Shown here: positions 62,913 to 64,000 of the stretch, one piece after another
Numbering within the stretch: the stretch's first letter is position 1
Layout: each line of letters opens with the position of its first letter
From: Lachnospiraceae bacterium
GTDB taxonomy: Bacteria; Bacillota_A; Clostridia; Lachnospirales; Lachnospiraceae
DNA length: 64,000 nt
Assembly: GCA_017482005.1 (NCBI GenBank)
Contig: JAFUOI010000010.1
Location: 35,645-99,644 of the forward strand
Direction of reading: 5' to 3'
The notes under the pieces: generated by a model
What the model was told of the DNA's origin: nothing
Database searches by the model: none
What the model saw: only the letters and a program-made list of their open reading frames with translations
Program-made: the position numbers and the translations under genes

Positions 62913-63668
62913 ATGATAAAGATGAAAAAAAGCATTATAGTTTTGTTGATGGTTTGCAGTTTTGCCTTTGCGCTGACAGGATGTAAAAATCAGATTCCGG
63001 AAATGACGGAAGAAGAAAATGCGTTAATAACAGAATATGCTGCCGGACTCTTATTAAAATATCATGCAGACTATGAAGGGAGAATTGTCGATACGTCTGT
63101 TCCGCCGGAGGAAAAACCTATTGTACCGGAAACTGTTACAGAGGAAGTTGCACCGGAGAATTTAGAGGAAGAAGCGCAACCTGAGGATACAATCATCTCT
63201 TCCAATACAATAGAAGAAGATGCCAAACCGTCGCTAAGTATTGCACAGATACTTGGAGTGGACGGATTTGATATAAAGTATCAGGCTTTTGAAGTGTGCG
63301 ACAATTATCCGGCGGATGAAAGTTCTGCGGAAGAGTTATTCTTCTCAATGAAAGCAGGGACCGGAAACAAACTTTTAGTGTTGAAAATGGAAATTACAAA
63401 CATGGCTTCGCAGGAAAGTGCACTTGACATATTAAGCATGTCAGATTTGAGCTGTAAGATTATTATAAACGGAAGTAAAACACAGCGGGCATATGTTTCA
63501 ATGCTTGAGAATGATTTTATGGCAGTCAGTCGTAGTTTTGCTGCAGGAGAATCATATGAGGCTGTGATTATAACAGAAATGCCGGAGACAGAAGCACAGG
63601 AAATTACATCCGTGGGATTACAGTTGAAAAATGAAGGGCGTGAAACAACAGTGAATACAGCAGAATAG
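62913..63668 (+). CDS. Lipoprotein with Ig-like C-terminal domain, unknown function
   Basis: The 251-residue protein starts at ATG 62913 or 62922 and has a signal peptide with lipobox 'ALTGC'. After the lipid anchor comes a Glu/Pro-rich linker ('PPEEKPIVPETVTEEVAPEN'), then a beta-rich ~130-residue domain ('LLVLKMEITNMASQESALDI', 'YVSMLENDFMAVSRSF', 'VIITEMPETEAQEITS') that resembles the DUF4352/DUF5067 telokin-like Ig group. No catalytic motif is seen. It sits directly behind the sensor kinase and may report on or modulate its signal, but this is only context. A terminator follows. Confidence 0.7.
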   Translation: MIKMKKSIIVLLMVCSFAFALTGCKNQIPEMTEEENALITEYAAGLLLKYHADYEGRIVDTSVPPEEKPIVPETVTEEVAPENLEEEAQPEDTIISSNTIEEDAKPSLSIAQILGVDGFDIKYQAFEVCDNYPADESSAEELFFSMKAGTGNKLLVLKMEITNMASQESALDILSMSDLSCKIIINGSKTQRAYVSMLENDFMAVSRSFAAGESYEAVIITEMPETEAQEITSVGLQLKNEGRETTVNTAE

Positions 63669-63685
63669 GAGCGTTGTATCATATG

Positions 63686-63716
63686 AAAAAATCGCGGTAA
63701 AATGACCGCGATTTTT
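63686..63716 (+). terminator. Terminator before the rRNA operon
   Basis: AAAAAATCGCGGT with ACCGCGATTTTT (63686-63716), closing the kinase-lipoprotein unit. Confidence 0.9.
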
Positions 63717-63765
63717 CTTGTATAAAAAAGAAAACAAAAAAACTTAAAAATTTACAAAAAAGGTG

Positions 63766-63795
63766 TTGACAAAACATGTCAATGGATGTTAGACT
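63766..63795 (+). promoter_or_regulatory. rRNA operon promoter
   Basis: TTGACA (63766-63771), 18 nt and TAGACT (63790-63795), preceded by a long A-rich tract (63722-63765) that could act as an UP element. It is 165 nt before the 16S 5' end. Confidence 0.7.
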
Positions 63796-63960
63796 AACAT
63801 TCGTTGCGGGGTTAACAAAACGATGACAACGCACAGAACCTTGACAAATAAACAGCAATGCAACCCTGAAAATTCTAAAAAGAATTGTTCAGAGAACAAA
63901 ACCTAAACAAAGTAAAAACGGTTAAATTAGCCAAGCTAAATTTTGACCAAGGAAAAAATT

Positions 63961-64000
<40 letters not shown>

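Noticed and set aside
63842..63847. Second rRNA promoter (TTGACA)
   Set aside because: No -10 element at 16-19 nt; probably part of the leader processing region.

Overview
This window looks like chromosome from a low-to-moderate GC, spore-forming, probably motile Clostridia, most likely Lachnospiraceae. The evidence is a DUF4317 protein, sporulation sigma factor SigG, a SpoVB-like flippase, a chemotaxis receptor, many lysine-rich secreted proteins, and the gene order gap-pgk-tpiA ... gpmI-eno ... secG-rnr-smpB-ssrA. The genus cannot be fixed from this sequence alone. The window opens inside a gene and closes on the first ~40 bases of a 16S rRNA gene.

Region by region. 1-4.5 kb: DUF4317 (-), an fchA-folD one-carbon pair, truA and convergent sigG. 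4.6-7.6 kb: a hybrid histidine kinase overlapping a secreted Big2-CAP protein. 7.6-16.3 kb: a GH3 glycosidase divergent from an AraC regulator, an HD hydrolase, an HtrA protease, an LTA-synthase-like enzyme and argJ. 16.3-25.2 kb: a heterodimeric ABC exporter, coaBC, a CgeB-like glycosyltransferase, a zinc-ribbon/LRR membrane protein and a histidine phosphatase, tightly packed and largely overlapping. 25.2-27.8 kb: trpS, cysK and a small membrane protein that starts inside a 37-bp repeat. 27.8-28.55 kb: a gene-free, repeat-rich island. 28.5-31.6 kb: a YtrA-type gntR-ABC operon and an RsmH-family methyltransferase. 31.7-36.4 kb: DAHP synthase, a flippase, mnmA and a PHP phosphatase. 36.5-46.8 kb: lower glycolysis (gap, pgk, tpiA, gpmI, eno), interrupted by two paralogous secreted basic proteins, an FN3 surface protein and an HD-GYP regulator. 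47-52.3 kb: an MCP receptor, then secG-rnr-smpB-ssrA (RNase R and trans-translation). 52.4-63.7 kb: a response regulator and a histidine kinase, both orphan and probably once a pair, separated by a metalloprotease-like lipoprotein, a ferredoxin-like aldo/keto reductase, two membrane proteins, an OPT transporter and a PqqD-like protein. 63.7-64 kb: the rRNA promoter and the 16S start.

The points most worth a second look are these. (1) FolD appears to have lost the catalytic lysine and glutamine of its cyclohydrolase activity and sits directly downstream of FchA, a separate cyclohydrolase, which suggests a division of labour. (2) The island at 27.8-28.5 kb holds an imperfect ~225-bp inverted repeat built from four ~34-nt hairpin modules, next to a GC-rich 50-bp tandem repeat. 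(3) An OmpR-type direct repeat lies upstream of the orphan kinase. (4) A paralogous pair of PPC-like lysine-rich secreted proteins and an orphan PqqD-like protein behind a peptide transporter have no obvious described role. All statements come from reading the sequence by eye; no database search was run.
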